From assembly GCA_900762325.1 (NCBI GenBank), contig CAAFGG010000017.1:1-64000 (forward strand): a stretch of DNA of 64,000 nt. The letters run 5' to 3'. The DNA is from an uncultured Collinsella sp. (lineage in GTDB: Bacteria; Actinomycetota; Coriobacteriia; Coriobacteriales; Coriobacteriaceae). The notes below the pieces were generated by a model. That model did no database searches. It saw only the letters and a list, made by a program, of their open reading frames with translations, and had not been told where the DNA came from. The translations under genes were made by a program, and so were the position numbers. This document shows positions 6,970 to 15,234 of the stretch, in pieces; position 1 is the first letter of the stretch, and each line of letters begins with the position of its first letter.

Positions 6970-8242
6970 GAACCTCCCTGCGCGCATGGACCAAGCCGGA
7001 ATCATCGACTCCGATGATAGCAACATCGAGCAGGCACGGGGCTGTGAGTCCACAGGTATCGTCAAGACGGGCATGATGGAACGAGCCGAGCGTCAGGTTG
7101 TCACCATACTCGAGCACGGCACGCTCGACCGTGCCCACGCGACGACGAGCGTCGGCAATAGCGAGCTCCTGTGCCGCGGCCCGCATACGGCGGCTGCGCT
7201 CGGCCATAACCTCGGGCGGCACCTGGTCGGGCATGTCAGCCGCAAGGGTACCGGGACGCTTGCTGTAACGGAACACGTGCATGCGCGAAAAGCCCACACG
7301 GCGGCACAGCGCCAGCGACTCCTCGAATTCCTCGTCCGTCTCGCCGGGGAAGCCGACGATGACATCGCACGAAAGAGACACCTGGGGCAAGTTGGCGCGA
7401 ATCATGCGCACCGTGTCCTCAAAGGCCTCGGCGCTATAGGGACGGCCCATGCGATGCAGGGTCGCCGTGCAGCCGGACTGCACAGGCAGGTGCAAAAACG
7501 GGGCGATACGCTGCGGATAGCGCGCCATAACCTTAAGCAGGCGCTCAGAGATATCCATGGGCTCGACCGAGGAAATACGCACATGTGGAATAGACGTGCG
7601 CTCCATGATGGCCTCGAGCAGCTCATCGATTTCGACATGCTCGTCGGTCGCGCTCTTGCCATCGTAGGCACCCAGGTTCACACCGGTCAGCACCACCTCG
7701 GGCACGCCGGCCTCCTGGGCCTCGCGAACTTGCTCGAGCACGGACTCGACAGGCACGGAACGCTCGGGGCCGCGCGCCTTCCACACAATGCAATAGGTGC
7801 AGCGATGGTTGCAGCCGTCCTGGATCTTCACGCCCAGCCGCGAACGACCGAGCGCATCGACCACCTCGCCATCGCTGCAGGCGGGAACGCTATCGGACTC
7901 AACACCCAGCACCTCGCAAACACGTTCGGCGACATCGATCTTGGACGGCTCGGCAATCACGCGATCCGAAAGCTCCGACAGCTCCTCGGGATGCAAATTG
8001 ACCACGCATCCGGTCACGACCACATAGGGCTCGTTTGGATGGGCCAGCGCATGACGGACGGCCTTACGGGTCTTAGCCTCGGCCTCGCCCGTAACGGCAC
8101 AAGTGTTAATGACGATCAGATCGGCATCCTGGGGCTCCACCATCGCAAAGCCCAGGCGCATAAGATCGGCAGTGATACGGTCGGACTCAACCCGGTTGAC
8201 ACGGCAGCCGAGGTTGACGACGGAAATATGGGGTGCGAGCAC
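6950..8242 (-). CDS. mtaB: tRNA threonylcarbamoyladenosine methylthiotransferase (MtaB/MiaB family)
   Basis: A 430-residue radical SAM enzyme that adds a methylthio group to tRNA A37. The N-terminal UPF0004 domain has its three cluster cysteines (LGCRVN, NTCAV, TGCVV), and the radical SAM motif GCNHRCTYC lies in the middle third. A C-terminal TRAM-like region follows. The LGCRVN form and its position beside dnaJ favour MtaB (substrate t6A) over MiaB or RimO. The start is GTG at 8242 behind AAGGAGCCCGC, directly after the dnaJ stop. It overlaps phoH at its 3' end, making a tight operon. Confidence 0.9.
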   Translation of the reverse strand: MLAPHISVVNLGCRVNRVESDRITADLMRLGFAMVEPQDADLIVINTCAVTGEAEAKTRKAVRHALAHPNEPYVVVTGCVVNLHPEELSELSDRVIAEPSKIDVAERVCEVLGVESDSVPACSDGEVVDALGRSRLGVKIQDGCNHRCTYCIVWKARGPERSVPVESVLEQVREAQEAGVPEVVLTGVNLGAYDGKSATDEHVEIDELLEAIMERTSIPHVRISSVEPMDISERLLKVMARYPQRIAPFLHLPVQSGCTATLHRMGRPYSAEAFEDTVRMIRANLPQVSLSCDVIVGFPGETDEEFEESLALCRRVGFSRMHVFRYSKRPGTLAADMPDQVPPEVMAERSRRMRAAAQELAIADARRRVGTVERAVLEYGDNLTLGSFHHARLDDTCGLTAPCLLDVAIIGVDDSGLVHARREVHGSLED

Positions 8243-8251
8243 GCGGGCTCC

Positions 8252-9400
8252 TTAATCGAGGATATCGTCGAGGGCGCTCTTGATGCGATCGGTCACCGAC
8301 TTCTTACCGGATGCGACGTCATCGCCCATCTCGTCGGCAAAAGCGCGAAGCAGCTCGCGCTGCTTGTTGGAGAGATTGGTGGGGACGACCACGCGCAGCT
8401 GCACGATCAGACGACCGCGCGAACCGCCACCGCCGATACGCGGCATGCCGTAATTGTTGACGCTCACGGTGTCGCCGTACTGTGCACCAGCAGGGACCGT
8501 CACCTTAACGACCTCGTCAGGCATAATGCCCTCGACCTCGATCTCGCATCCGAGCGCAGCCTGCGCAATCGAGATATCGCTCACCAGGTACAGGTCATCG
8601 CCGTTGCGCTTAAAGCGCTCATGGTCGGCAACGCGCACGTTGACAATCAGGTCACCCGAAGGCTCACCGCGAAGGCCGGCCTCGCCAAAGCCGCTCACAC
8701 GCAGCTGGCGACCGGTCGAAACGCCGGCGGGAATATCGATGTCGATCTTCTCATGCGAAGGCGTGCGGCCCTGACCGTCGCAGGTCTCGCAGGGATGGTC
8801 GATAACCGTACCCTCGCCATGGCAGTCGGGGCAAGGCGAGGAAGACTGAACCTGGCCCAGGAACGAACGCTGAACCGTCGTGACGTAGCCCGTGCCGTGG
8901 CAGCGACTGCACTGCTTTTCCTGTGCACCCTCGGCCCTACCGGTGCCATTGCAATCCTCACAGGGAGCAAGGCGGTCATAGCTGATCGTCTTTTTGCAAC
9001 CGAGCGCCGCCTCCTCGAGCGTCACCGAAAGGGAGATGGCCATGTCACGTCCGCGACGACGCTCACGACGGCTGCGGGAGCCACCGCCGGCACCGCCGCC
9101 AAAGAACGACGAGAACAAGTCGTCCATGCCCATGCCACCAAAGATATCGTTGATATCGACGTAGCCCGAACCACCAGGGCCGTCGGCAGTGCCGTAACGG
9201 TCGTAGTTAGCACGCTTCTGCTCATCGGAAAGAACGGAATAGGCCTCGTTGAGCTCCTTAAACTTGGCCTCGGCCTCGGGGTCGTCCGAAACATCCGGAT
9301 GTACGGTACGGGCCTTCTTTAGAAACGCACGCTTGATCGTCCGCGCGTCGGCATCCCTGTCGACGCCAAGCACCTCGTAGTAATCCCTATTTTCCGACAC
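8252..9400 (-). CDS. dnaJ: Chaperone DnaJ
   Basis: A 382-residue classical type I Hsp40. It has an N-terminal J domain with HPD, a Gly/Phe region with GGGAGGGS, four CxxCxGxG zinc repeats (CEDCNGTG, CSRCHGTG, CPDCHGEG, CETCDGQG) and both C-terminal substrate-binding domains. It stimulates DnaK ATP hydrolysis and presents unfolded clients. The start is GTG at 9400 behind GGAAGGATTCGGTC, giving the conserved beginning SENRDYYEVLG. Unlike most Gram-positives, no hrcA, grpE or dnaK precedes it here; instead a second dnaJ-like gene lies upstream, so its DnaK partner must be encoded elsewhere. Confidence 0.96.
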   Translation of the reverse strand: MSENRDYYEVLGVDRDADARTIKRAFLKKARTVHPDVSDDPEAEAKFKELNEAYSVLSDEQKRANYDRYGTADGPGGSGYVDINDIFGGMGMDDLFSSFFGGGAGGGSRSRRERRRGRDMAISLSVTLEEAALGCKKTISYDRLAPCEDCNGTGRAEGAQEKQCSRCHGTGYVTTVQRSFLGQVQSSSPCPDCHGEGTVIDHPCETCDGQGRTPSHEKIDIDIPAGVSTGRQLRVSGFGEAGLRGEPSGDLIVNVRVADHERFKRNGDDLYLVSDISIAQAALGCEIEVEGIMPDEVVKVTVPAGAQYGDTVSVNNYGMPRIGGGGSRGRLIVQLRVVVPTNLSNKQRELLRAFADEMGDDVASGKKSVTDRIKSALDDILD

Positions 9401-9439
9401 GACCGAATCCTTCCGACTTTCATTATTGTCACAGTGCGT

Positions 9440-9467
9440 CCTATACCCAAGCTGGGTCGACCGCAAA
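9440..9467 (-). promoter_or_regulatory. Possible dnaJ promoter with a palindrome in the spacer
   Basis: On the minus strand TTTGCG (9462-9467) and TATAGG (9440-9445) are 16 nt apart. The spacer carries ACCCAGCTTGGGT (9445-9457), a near-perfect palindrome placed where a repressor could act. It matches neither CIRCE nor the HspR box as recalled. Evidence is motif shape only. Confidence 0.35.
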
Positions 9468-9481
9468 CAGAGGGTTTGATG

Positions 9482-10585
9482 TTATTGCATTTGGTACGGC
9501 GAAAGCATGGCCCGTTGCGAGCAGCTCGCGAACCAAACCGACACGAGCGCGAACATGAAGCCGTTGGCAAAACCGTTGGCAAACTGCATCGCGCCGCGCT
9601 TCCACCACAGCAGACTGCGATGAAGCACGCCGTCCGAAAGCACCATGAACAGGCCCATGGCAAACGGAATAAAGCACATCATGGCAAAGGCCGAGAACAC
9701 GCCCGAGATGGCCGAGAGTACCAAAAACGGCGCCACGATGCCCATCAGGTAAAAACCGGTACGAGCTTTACCTTCCAAGCGCTCGGCCTCAACATGGGCG
9801 CGGCCGACCAGGTCGCCGCCCGCGGCACCGTTGGTGCCAGCATGCCCCATGCCGCTAATGCGGACCTCGTCGCCATCGTGCGTGCCGGCAGGAAACTCAA
9901 TCGTCTGCTCGGAGGTTACGCGAGTACGACCGCTGCCACCGCAATCAGGGCAGGGGTCTGCCACGACCTTACCGGAACCGCCGCACTCGGGGCAGACCGA
10001 CTGGAACGTGCCCGCACCAAACAGGAAGGACAGGTCGACGTCGATGTGGCCGCGGCCGCCACAGCTTGGGCAGGTATGGGCATGCTCGGAGGAGACAGAA
10101 CCCGAGCCGCCGCAGTGACCACAGGTATCGAAGCGCGTATAGCGGACGGTCTTGCGGGCACCGCCCTTGGCCTCCTTGGCGTCCAGTTTGATATCGACGA
10201 CCACGTTGGCGCCGTTCTCGGGATTGTAGGCAGCCTGGCCGCGACGCTGCTGGCCCCAGGCGCCACCAAAGGGAAAGCCGCCCTCAAAGGGATTGCCATA
10301 GCCTGCGCTGCCGGCGTAGCCGCCACCATAGGGCGAAGCTGTAGGAGCACCGGCAAAGGGATTGCCAGAACGCATGGCGTCGTAGCGCGCACGTTTTTGC
10401 TCATCCGAAAGCACGGCGTAGGCCTCGGAAACCTCTTTAAACTTTTCCTCGGCATCCGGCTCTTTATTGACGTCCGGATGGAGCTTGCGGGCCTTTTGCT
10501 GGAAGGCCTTCTGTATATCACGCGAGGTAGCGTCCTTGGAGACACCCAGAATCTCGTAATAATCTTTTTCGTTCATCGTCGCCAT
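9482..10585 (-). CDS. DnaJ-like protein with zinc finger and hydrophobic membrane tail
   Basis: A 367-residue protein of unknown role. Residues 1-72 form a J domain with HPD at 36-38, followed by a Gly/Phe-rich linker (74-110). From 155 come four zinc repeats (CGHCGGSG, CPSCGGRG, CPECGGSG, CPDCGGSG). The normal C-terminal domains are almost absent: only a short stretch around FPAGTHDGDEVRISGMGHAG remains. From residue 277 the protein turns into about 85 hydrophobic residues with three likely membrane helices (about 277-297, 300-318, 335-357). Start ATG at 10585 follows AGGAGG. It stands between hemW and dnaJ on the same strand. It could recruit DnaK to the membrane, which is inference. No frameshift is apparent. 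Confidence 0.8.
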   Translation of the reverse strand: MATMNEKDYYEILGVSKDATSRDIQKAFQQKARKLHPDVNKEPDAEEKFKEVSEAYAVLSDEQKRARYDAMRSGNPFAGAPTASPYGGGYAGSAGYGNPFEGGFPFGGAWGQQRRGQAAYNPENGANVVVDIKLDAKEAKGGARKTVRYTRFDTCGHCGGSGSVSSEHAHTCPSCGGRGHIDVDLSFLFGAGTFQSVCPECGGSGKVVADPCPDCGGSGRTRVTSEQTIEFPAGTHDGDEVRISGMGHAGTNGAAGGDLVGRAHVEAERLEGKARTGFYLMGIVAPFLVLSAISGVFSAFAMMCFIPFAMGLFMVLSDGVLHRSLLWWKRGAMQFANGFANGFMFALVSVWFASCSQRAMLSPYQMQ

Positions 10586-10643
10586 GCGCGGCAACCTCCT
10601 GCTCACAGCAGCGTATATATTCCGGTAATTCTACCCGAGCGGC

Positions 10644-11876
10644 CTAAGCTAGATCCCAAAACAGCTCGAACAGAACATTTCCATCGAGCCAGCCCAGGTG
10701 TGTCGGTGCTAAACGAGCTCGAACATGGCCCGCGACGACATCTGCCGAAGTGAAGGGTCCCTCATGGACCCCGAGCGTCTCGGGCACCCAAGTGGCAAGA
10801 CCTAATTCGAGCGCGCGATCGCAAGCGGCTGTCAGCCCATCGGCCGGGATGACACGAGCCGCGCGAACCAACAGGTCGGACGCGACACCGCGCGTCATGC
10901 GACAAGCAAGCATCAGGTCTTCGGCCGCAGCCTCGCGCTGCGAGAGATATTCGGCCTCGAACGCCGTCGCGTCATCGTCACGTTGCACCAGACGCACGCG
11001 GTACGCATCGCCTCGAGAAGATACACCGGGGAACAAACCTGCAAGACGGTCGAAATCCTCGGCGTCGAGCATGCCCGCGGCAGAACGACCCAAGCCCAGG
11101 TAGCCCCGTCCGGTCCAGTAGGCAATGTTATGGGCGCACTCATGGCCGTCGAGCGCGTAACTCGCCACCTCATACGGGTGATAGCCGGCGGCACCCAGGA
11201 GCTCGCGCGCCACGTCCATGCATGCGGCCTGAAAATCCTCATCAGGCTCGAGCGACTCGTCACGGCACGCCATGCGATAAAGGGGCGTCCCCTCCTCGAG
11301 CGTGAGCGGGTAGACCGACACATGATGCGGAGCCGCCGCCAGCACGCCAACGAGCGTGCGATTCCAACTCGTTGCGGTTTGCCCGGGAAGTCCGCACATA
11401 AGGTCGCACGACACATCAAGCCCAGCGTTCTTGACCGTCGCGATGGCGGAGAGCGCCCGATCGGCATCGTGAATGCGGCCGATAGCGGTAAGTTCGGCGT
11501 TATCGAGCGTTTGCACGCCCAGAGAAACGCGTGTGACACCAACCTTGGCAAGCGCAGCGGCAAGCTCGGCGGTCAGCGATTCGGGATTGGCCTCGCAGGT
11601 AAACTCAACGGGGGCGCACCACGCACGAATACGCCGCGCCAGCTCCACCAGGCGCTCCCCCGCCAGCGACGGCGTACCGCCGCCAACATAGACGGTGCGA
11701 ATCTGGTCGAGGGCCCCAGCCTTGCCAAAAGCATCGAGGCGCGCGTACAACTGCTCAAAATAGGAATCGAGCGCGGCATCCAAATCACACGAAGCAAAGC
11801 TGCGCGAGTCGAAGTCGCAGTAGCGGCACTTTTGGGCACAGAACGGCACGTGCACGTACAGCGCGGTAACGGCCAC
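10644..11876 (-). CDS. hemW: Radical SAM heme chaperone HemW
   Basis: A 410-residue radical SAM protein of the HemW (formerly HemN-like) family. The motif CAQKCRYCD near residue 13 binds the 4Fe-4S cluster, followed by GGGTPS and ANPESLT, characteristic of the family. HemW binds heme and is proposed to insert it into respiratory proteins; it is not the oxygen-independent coproporphyrinogen oxidase, with which it is often confused. The start at 11876 lies 2 nt from the dusB stop, implying coupling. The order lepA-dusB-hemW-dnaJ resembles the lepA-hemW-heat shock cluster of Gram-positives. Confidence 0.92.
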   Translation of the reverse strand: MAVTALYVHVPFCAQKCRYCDFDSRSFASCDLDAALDSYFEQLYARLDAFGKAGALDQIRTVYVGGGTPSLAGERLVELARRIRAWCAPVEFTCEANPESLTAELAAALAKVGVTRVSLGVQTLDNAELTAIGRIHDADRALSAIATVKNAGLDVSCDLMCGLPGQTATSWNRTLVGVLAAAPHHVSVYPLTLEEGTPLYRMACRDESLEPDEDFQAACMDVARELLGAAGYHPYEVASYALDGHECAHNIAYWTGRGYLGLGRSAAGMLDAEDFDRLAGLFPGVSSRGDAYRVRLVQRDDDATAFEAEYLSQREAAAEDLMLACRMTRGVASDLLVRAARVIPADGLTAACDRALELGLATWVPETLGVHEGPFTSADVVAGHVRARLAPTHLGWLDGNVLFELFWDLA

Positions 11877-11878
11877 CC

Positions 11879-12922
11879 TTAAGCCTCCAGCGGATGAGGG
11901 GGCACCGATTCGCCGGCGGCAAGGGCAGCCTCGCAGGCCACCACATCATGCTCGATCTCATCGACCAGCGCCATAAACTCCTCATACGTGGAGCAGCGCA
12001 CCACATGGGCACGCCAAGCGGCGGCATGGGGCATACCTTTTAAGTACCAGCTTGCGTACGTGCGGGCACGCGACATGAGCGGCAGGAGCTCATGCGTCAG
12101 CGTTAGGTGCTCACGCAGGGCGTCCAGGCGCTCGCGTGAGGAGCGAGACGGCACCGGCATGCCATCGAGCGCAAGGGCGCGAGCATCACCGAACACCCAC
12201 GGATTGCCGTAGATGCCGCGCGCGATAAACACCGCGCTGGCACCAGAACTGCGCAGATGCTCCGCGGCATCCTCGGCCGAGAACACATCGCCCGAACCGA
12301 TAACGGGAATTTCGACGGCGTCGGCAACCTCATCGACAACCGACCAATCGGCCTGGCCGGTGTAGAGCTGCGTGGCACAACGACCGTGCACGGCAACTGC
12401 AGAGGCGCCCGCCCCTTCAAGCATCTGGGCAAACGTTGCGGCGTTGCGGTCCTCGGCATAAAAACCCTTGCGGATCTTCACGGTCACGGGAACATGCGCC
12501 GCGCCCACCGCTGCCTCGACAATCTTCTCGGCCAGGTCGGGCGTGCGCATAAGCGCCGAGCCTTCGCCCTTAGTAACGACCTTGCGAGCCGGACAGGCCA
12601 TGTTGATATCAATCAATGACAGGCGATCGCCCACACGCTCCTCGACGGCGGCGACGGCACTCGCAAACTGCTCGGGCTTGGAGCCAAAGAGCTGCACGCA
12701 AATCTGCTGCTCCTCGTCGGCCGGTAGCACCAGGCGCCAGGTCTTGTTGCTGGCATAGGCAAGGCCCGCCACGCTCACCATCTCGCTATAGGCGAGATTG
12801 GCACCGCGGCGGCGGCACATGATGCGATAAGCGGGATCGGTTACGCCCGCCATGGGAGCCATAAGGAACGGCTGCTCGGCATAGGCGCCCAGCAGCCGCT
12901 TGCTGTATTCGGAAAGCGCCAT
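11879..12922 (-). CDS. dusB: tRNA-dihydrouridine synthase (Dus family)
   Basis: A 347-residue FMN-dependent TIM-barrel enzyme that reduces uridines in the tRNA D-loop. Visible signatures are MAPMAGVTD at the N-terminus, NMACPARKV with the catalytic Cys, VTVKIRKGF, VHGRCATQLYTGQADW and GSGDVFSAEDA. The pattern matches the DusB branch common in Gram-positives. ATG at 12922 lies 4 nt after the lepA stop, so the gene is cotranscribed with lepA and hemW. Confidence 0.93.
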   Translation of the reverse strand: MALSEYSKRLLGAYAEQPFLMAPMAGVTDPAYRIMCRRRGANLAYSEMVSVAGLAYASNKTWRLVLPADEEQQICVQLFGSKPEQFASAVAAVEERVGDRLSLIDINMACPARKVVTKGEGSALMRTPDLAEKIVEAAVGAAHVPVTVKIRKGFYAEDRNAATFAQMLEGAGASAVAVHGRCATQLYTGQADWSVVDEVADAVEIPVIGSGDVFSAEDAAEHLRSSGASAVFIARGIYGNPWVFGDARALALDGMPVPSRSSRERLDALREHLTLTHELLPLMSRARTYASWYLKGMPHAAAWRAHVVRCSTYEEFMALVDEIEHDVVACEAALAAGESVPPHPLEA

Positions 12923-12926
12923 AGAC

Positions 12927-14738
12927 CTACTCGTCCACCTTGAGGATCGCCATAAAGGCCTCCTGCGGGACCTCGACCGAGCCGATGGCCTTCATGCGCT
13001 TCTTGCCCTCTTTCTGCTTCTCGAGCAGCTTGCGCTTACGCGAGATATCGCCGCCGTAGCACTTAGCAAGAACGTCCTTGCGACGCGCTTTGACGGTAGA
13101 ACGGGCGATGATTTTGTTGCCGATAGCACCCTGGATGGGAACCTCGAACAGCTGACGCGGGATGATCTCCTTAAGTTTGTCGCACAGACCACGGGCCAGG
13201 CCATAGGCCTTGTCCTTATGGACGATAAACGAAAGCGAGTCCACCTCGTCGCCCGAAAGCAGGATGTCGAGCTTAACGAGCTCGGAGGGACGGTACTCGT
13301 TGAACTCGTAGTCGAGCGAGGCATAGCCCTTGGTACGACTCTTGAGCTGGTCAAAGAAGTCCAAGATGAGCTCGGCGAGCGGCATATCGAAGCGCATCTC
13401 GACCGATTTGCTCGTGAGGTGAATCATGTCGGTCGTTACGCCGCGGTGCTCGATGGCGAGCTGCATAACGGCACCCGTGTACTCAGGCGGGCAGATGATC
13501 TTTGCCTTGAGGTAGGGTTCCTCGATACGCTCGATGCGCGTGGCCTCGGGAAGGTCCTGCGGGCTGCGGACATCGATCATTTCGCCGTCGGTCTTGTAGA
13601 CGTGATAGTCGACCGAAGGACTCGTGGCAATGAGGTCCAGGTTGAACTCACGCTCGAGACGCTCCTTGACGACTTCCATGTGCAGCAGGCCCAAGAAGCC
13701 CACGCGGAAGCCAAAGCCGAGCGCCACCGAGGTCTCAGGTTCCCACACCAACGACGGGTCATTGACATGCAGTTTATCGAGCGCGTCGCGCAGGTTCTCG
13801 TAATCCTTGTTATCGATGGGGAACAGGCCCGTGTAGACCATGGGCTTGGCCTCGCGGTAGCCCGGAAGCGGCTCGGGGCAGGGGTTCGACGCCCAGGTAA
13901 GGGTGTCGCCCACGCGAACGGCCTCGGGGTCCTTCAAGCCCGTTACCACGTAGCCGACCTCGCCAACCGTCAGCGCGTCAACAGGGGTCTCGGCAGGACG
14001 CTTGACGCCCACGCCGTCGACCAAAAAGTCACCTTCTGCCTGCATCATACGCAGCGTATCGCCCTTTTTGATGGAACCATCGAAGACGCGCACCGTGGCC
14101 ACCACACCGCGATACTCGTCAAAGTACGAATCCAGAATGAGCGCCTTAAGCGGAGCGTTTGCATCGCCCTTAGGCGGCGAGATCAAAAAGACGATGGACT
14201 CTAGCAGATCGTGAATGCCCTCGCCGGTCTTGCCCGATACGCACACGGCATCATCGGCGGGAATCGCAAGGTCGTCCTCGATCTCGGTCTTGACCTCGTC
14301 GGGGTGCGCCGAGGGCAGGTCGATCTTGTTGATGGCGGGCACAATATCCAGATTGGCGTTCATAGCGAGCGTCGCGTTGGAGACGGTCTGCGCCTCGACA
14401 CCCTGGGTGGCGTCGACGACGAGCACCGCGCCCTCGCAAGCGGCCAGCGAACGCGAGACCTCGTAGGTAAAGTCTACATGGCCCGGCGTATCGATAAGGT
14501 TGAACTGATACGTCTCGCCGTCGTCGGCGTCATAGGACACGCGGACGGCATTGGACTTGATCGTGATGCCGCGCTCGCGTTCGATATCCATGGTATCGAG
14601 CAGCTGCGACTCCATGTCGCGCTCCTCAACGGTATGAGTGAGCTCGAGGATACGATCACTGATCGTGGACTTGCCATGATCGATGTGCGCAACGATCGAG
14701 AAATTGCGGATGTGGGAAATGTCAATTGAAGTATTCAT
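12927..14738 (-). CDS. lepA: Elongation factor 4 (LepA GTPase)
   Basis: A 603-residue ribosomal back-translocation GTPase. G1 is AHIDHGKST, switch I contains RERGITI, G3 is DTPGH and G4 is NKID. EF-G-like domains II, III and V and the specific C-terminal domain ending near SVEVPQEAFM follow. Length matches the family. ATG at 14738 gives the conserved start MNTSIDISHIRNFSIVAHID. It lacks a ribosome binding site, but a -10-like TAAGAT ends 7 nt upstream, so the mRNA may be leaderless. It heads the lepA-dusB-hemW run. Confidence 0.97.
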   Translation of the reverse strand: MNTSIDISHIRNFSIVAHIDHGKSTISDRILELTHTVEERDMESQLLDTMDIERERGITIKSNAVRVSYDADDGETYQFNLIDTPGHVDFTYEVSRSLAACEGAVLVVDATQGVEAQTVSNATLAMNANLDIVPAINKIDLPSAHPDEVKTEIEDDLAIPADDAVCVSGKTGEGIHDLLESIVFLISPPKGDANAPLKALILDSYFDEYRGVVATVRVFDGSIKKGDTLRMMQAEGDFLVDGVGVKRPAETPVDALTVGEVGYVVTGLKDPEAVRVGDTLTWASNPCPEPLPGYREAKPMVYTGLFPIDNKDYENLRDALDKLHVNDPSLVWEPETSVALGFGFRVGFLGLLHMEVVKERLEREFNLDLIATSPSVDYHVYKTDGEMIDVRSPQDLPEATRIERIEEPYLKAKIICPPEYTGAVMQLAIEHRGVTTDMIHLTSKSVEMRFDMPLAELILDFFDQLKSRTKGYASLDYEFNEYRPSELVKLDILLSGDEVDSLSFIVHKDKAYGLARGLCDKLKEIIPRQLFEVPIQGAIGNKIIARSTVKARRKDVLAKCYGGDISRKRKLLEKQKEGKKRMKAIGSVEVPQEAFMAILKVDE

Positions 14739-14745
14739 GCGGACT

Positions 14746-14751
14746 ATCTTA
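14746..14751 (-). promoter_or_regulatory. Probable -10 element of lepA (leaderless transcript)
   Basis: TAAGAT on the minus strand ends 7 nt before the lepA ATG, and no ribosome binding site is present. This is the arrangement of leaderless mRNAs common in Actinobacteria. A convincing -35 is not seen because the rpsT terminator lies just upstream. Confidence 0.5.
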
Positions 14752-14763
14752 CCCGAGCGGTAC

Positions 14764-14797
14764 AAAAAATGGAGCCTGTTCCATAAAACAGGCTCCA
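14764..14797 (-). terminator. Intrinsic terminator of rpsT
   Basis: On the minus strand TGGAGCCTGTT pairs perfectly with AACAGGCTCCA (11 bp) and is followed by TTTTTTG. It lies 38 nt after the rpsT stop and separates rpsT from lepA. Confidence 0.9.
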
Positions 14798-14834
14798 TTT
14801 ATGCGCGTAATCTGTGTGGTGTGAAATTTACAAC

Positions 14835-15101
14835 TTAGGCGTTGATGCTGTTCACGAGCTTAGCAAGACCGGACTTGCGGTTGGAAGCCTGGTTCTTGTG
14901 GATAACATGCTTGGCGGCAGCCATGTCGAGACGCTTGGTGACGGTCTTGAGGGCAGCCTGAGCCTTCTCGGCGTCGCCCTCGGCGACGGCGGACTGGACG
15001 TGCTTGGTCAGCGTCTTGAGCTCGGACTTGACAGCCTTGTTACGCATGCGAGCTGCCTCATTGGTGCGGATACGCTTCTTCTGAGACTTGATGTTTGCCA
15101 C
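14835..15101 (-). CDS. rpsT: 30S ribosomal protein S20
   Basis: An 88-residue, strongly basic helical protein that binds 16S rRNA early in assembly. The N-terminus ANIKSQKKRIRTNEAARMRN and the Ala/Lys-rich body are typical. The start is a GTG at 15101 behind AAAGGAACTCCAGAA. Non-ATG starts are known in rpsT, where weak initiation is part of autoregulation. It is followed by a strong terminator, with holA upstream on the same strand. Confidence 0.96.
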   Translation of the reverse strand: MANIKSQKKRIRTNEAARMRNKAVKSELKTLTKHVQSAVAEGDAEKAQAALKTVTKRLDMAAAKHVIHKNQASNRKSGLAKLVNSINA

Positions 15102-15234
15102 TTCTGGAGTTCCTTTCGAGTTCCTTGCAAAAAATGTATGACACCTCTGAGACACGGTGAGGTCATGCAAGCGCCTACTATAGCACGCTCCATCTCAAAG
15201 GGATAGAACGAATTTGGCAAAAAGGCAGGTATCA

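Noticed and set aside
6635..9322. An 895-codon plus-strand open frame opposite phoH, mtaB and dnaJ
   Set aside because: It spans several real minus-strand genes and their junctions and has no recognisable domain; an antisense shadow.
9482..10585. Frameshift as the cause of the hydrophobic end of the second DnaJ-like protein
   Set aside because: Other frames in this stretch do not restore DnaJ C-terminal domains, and the tail forms well-shaped membrane helices.
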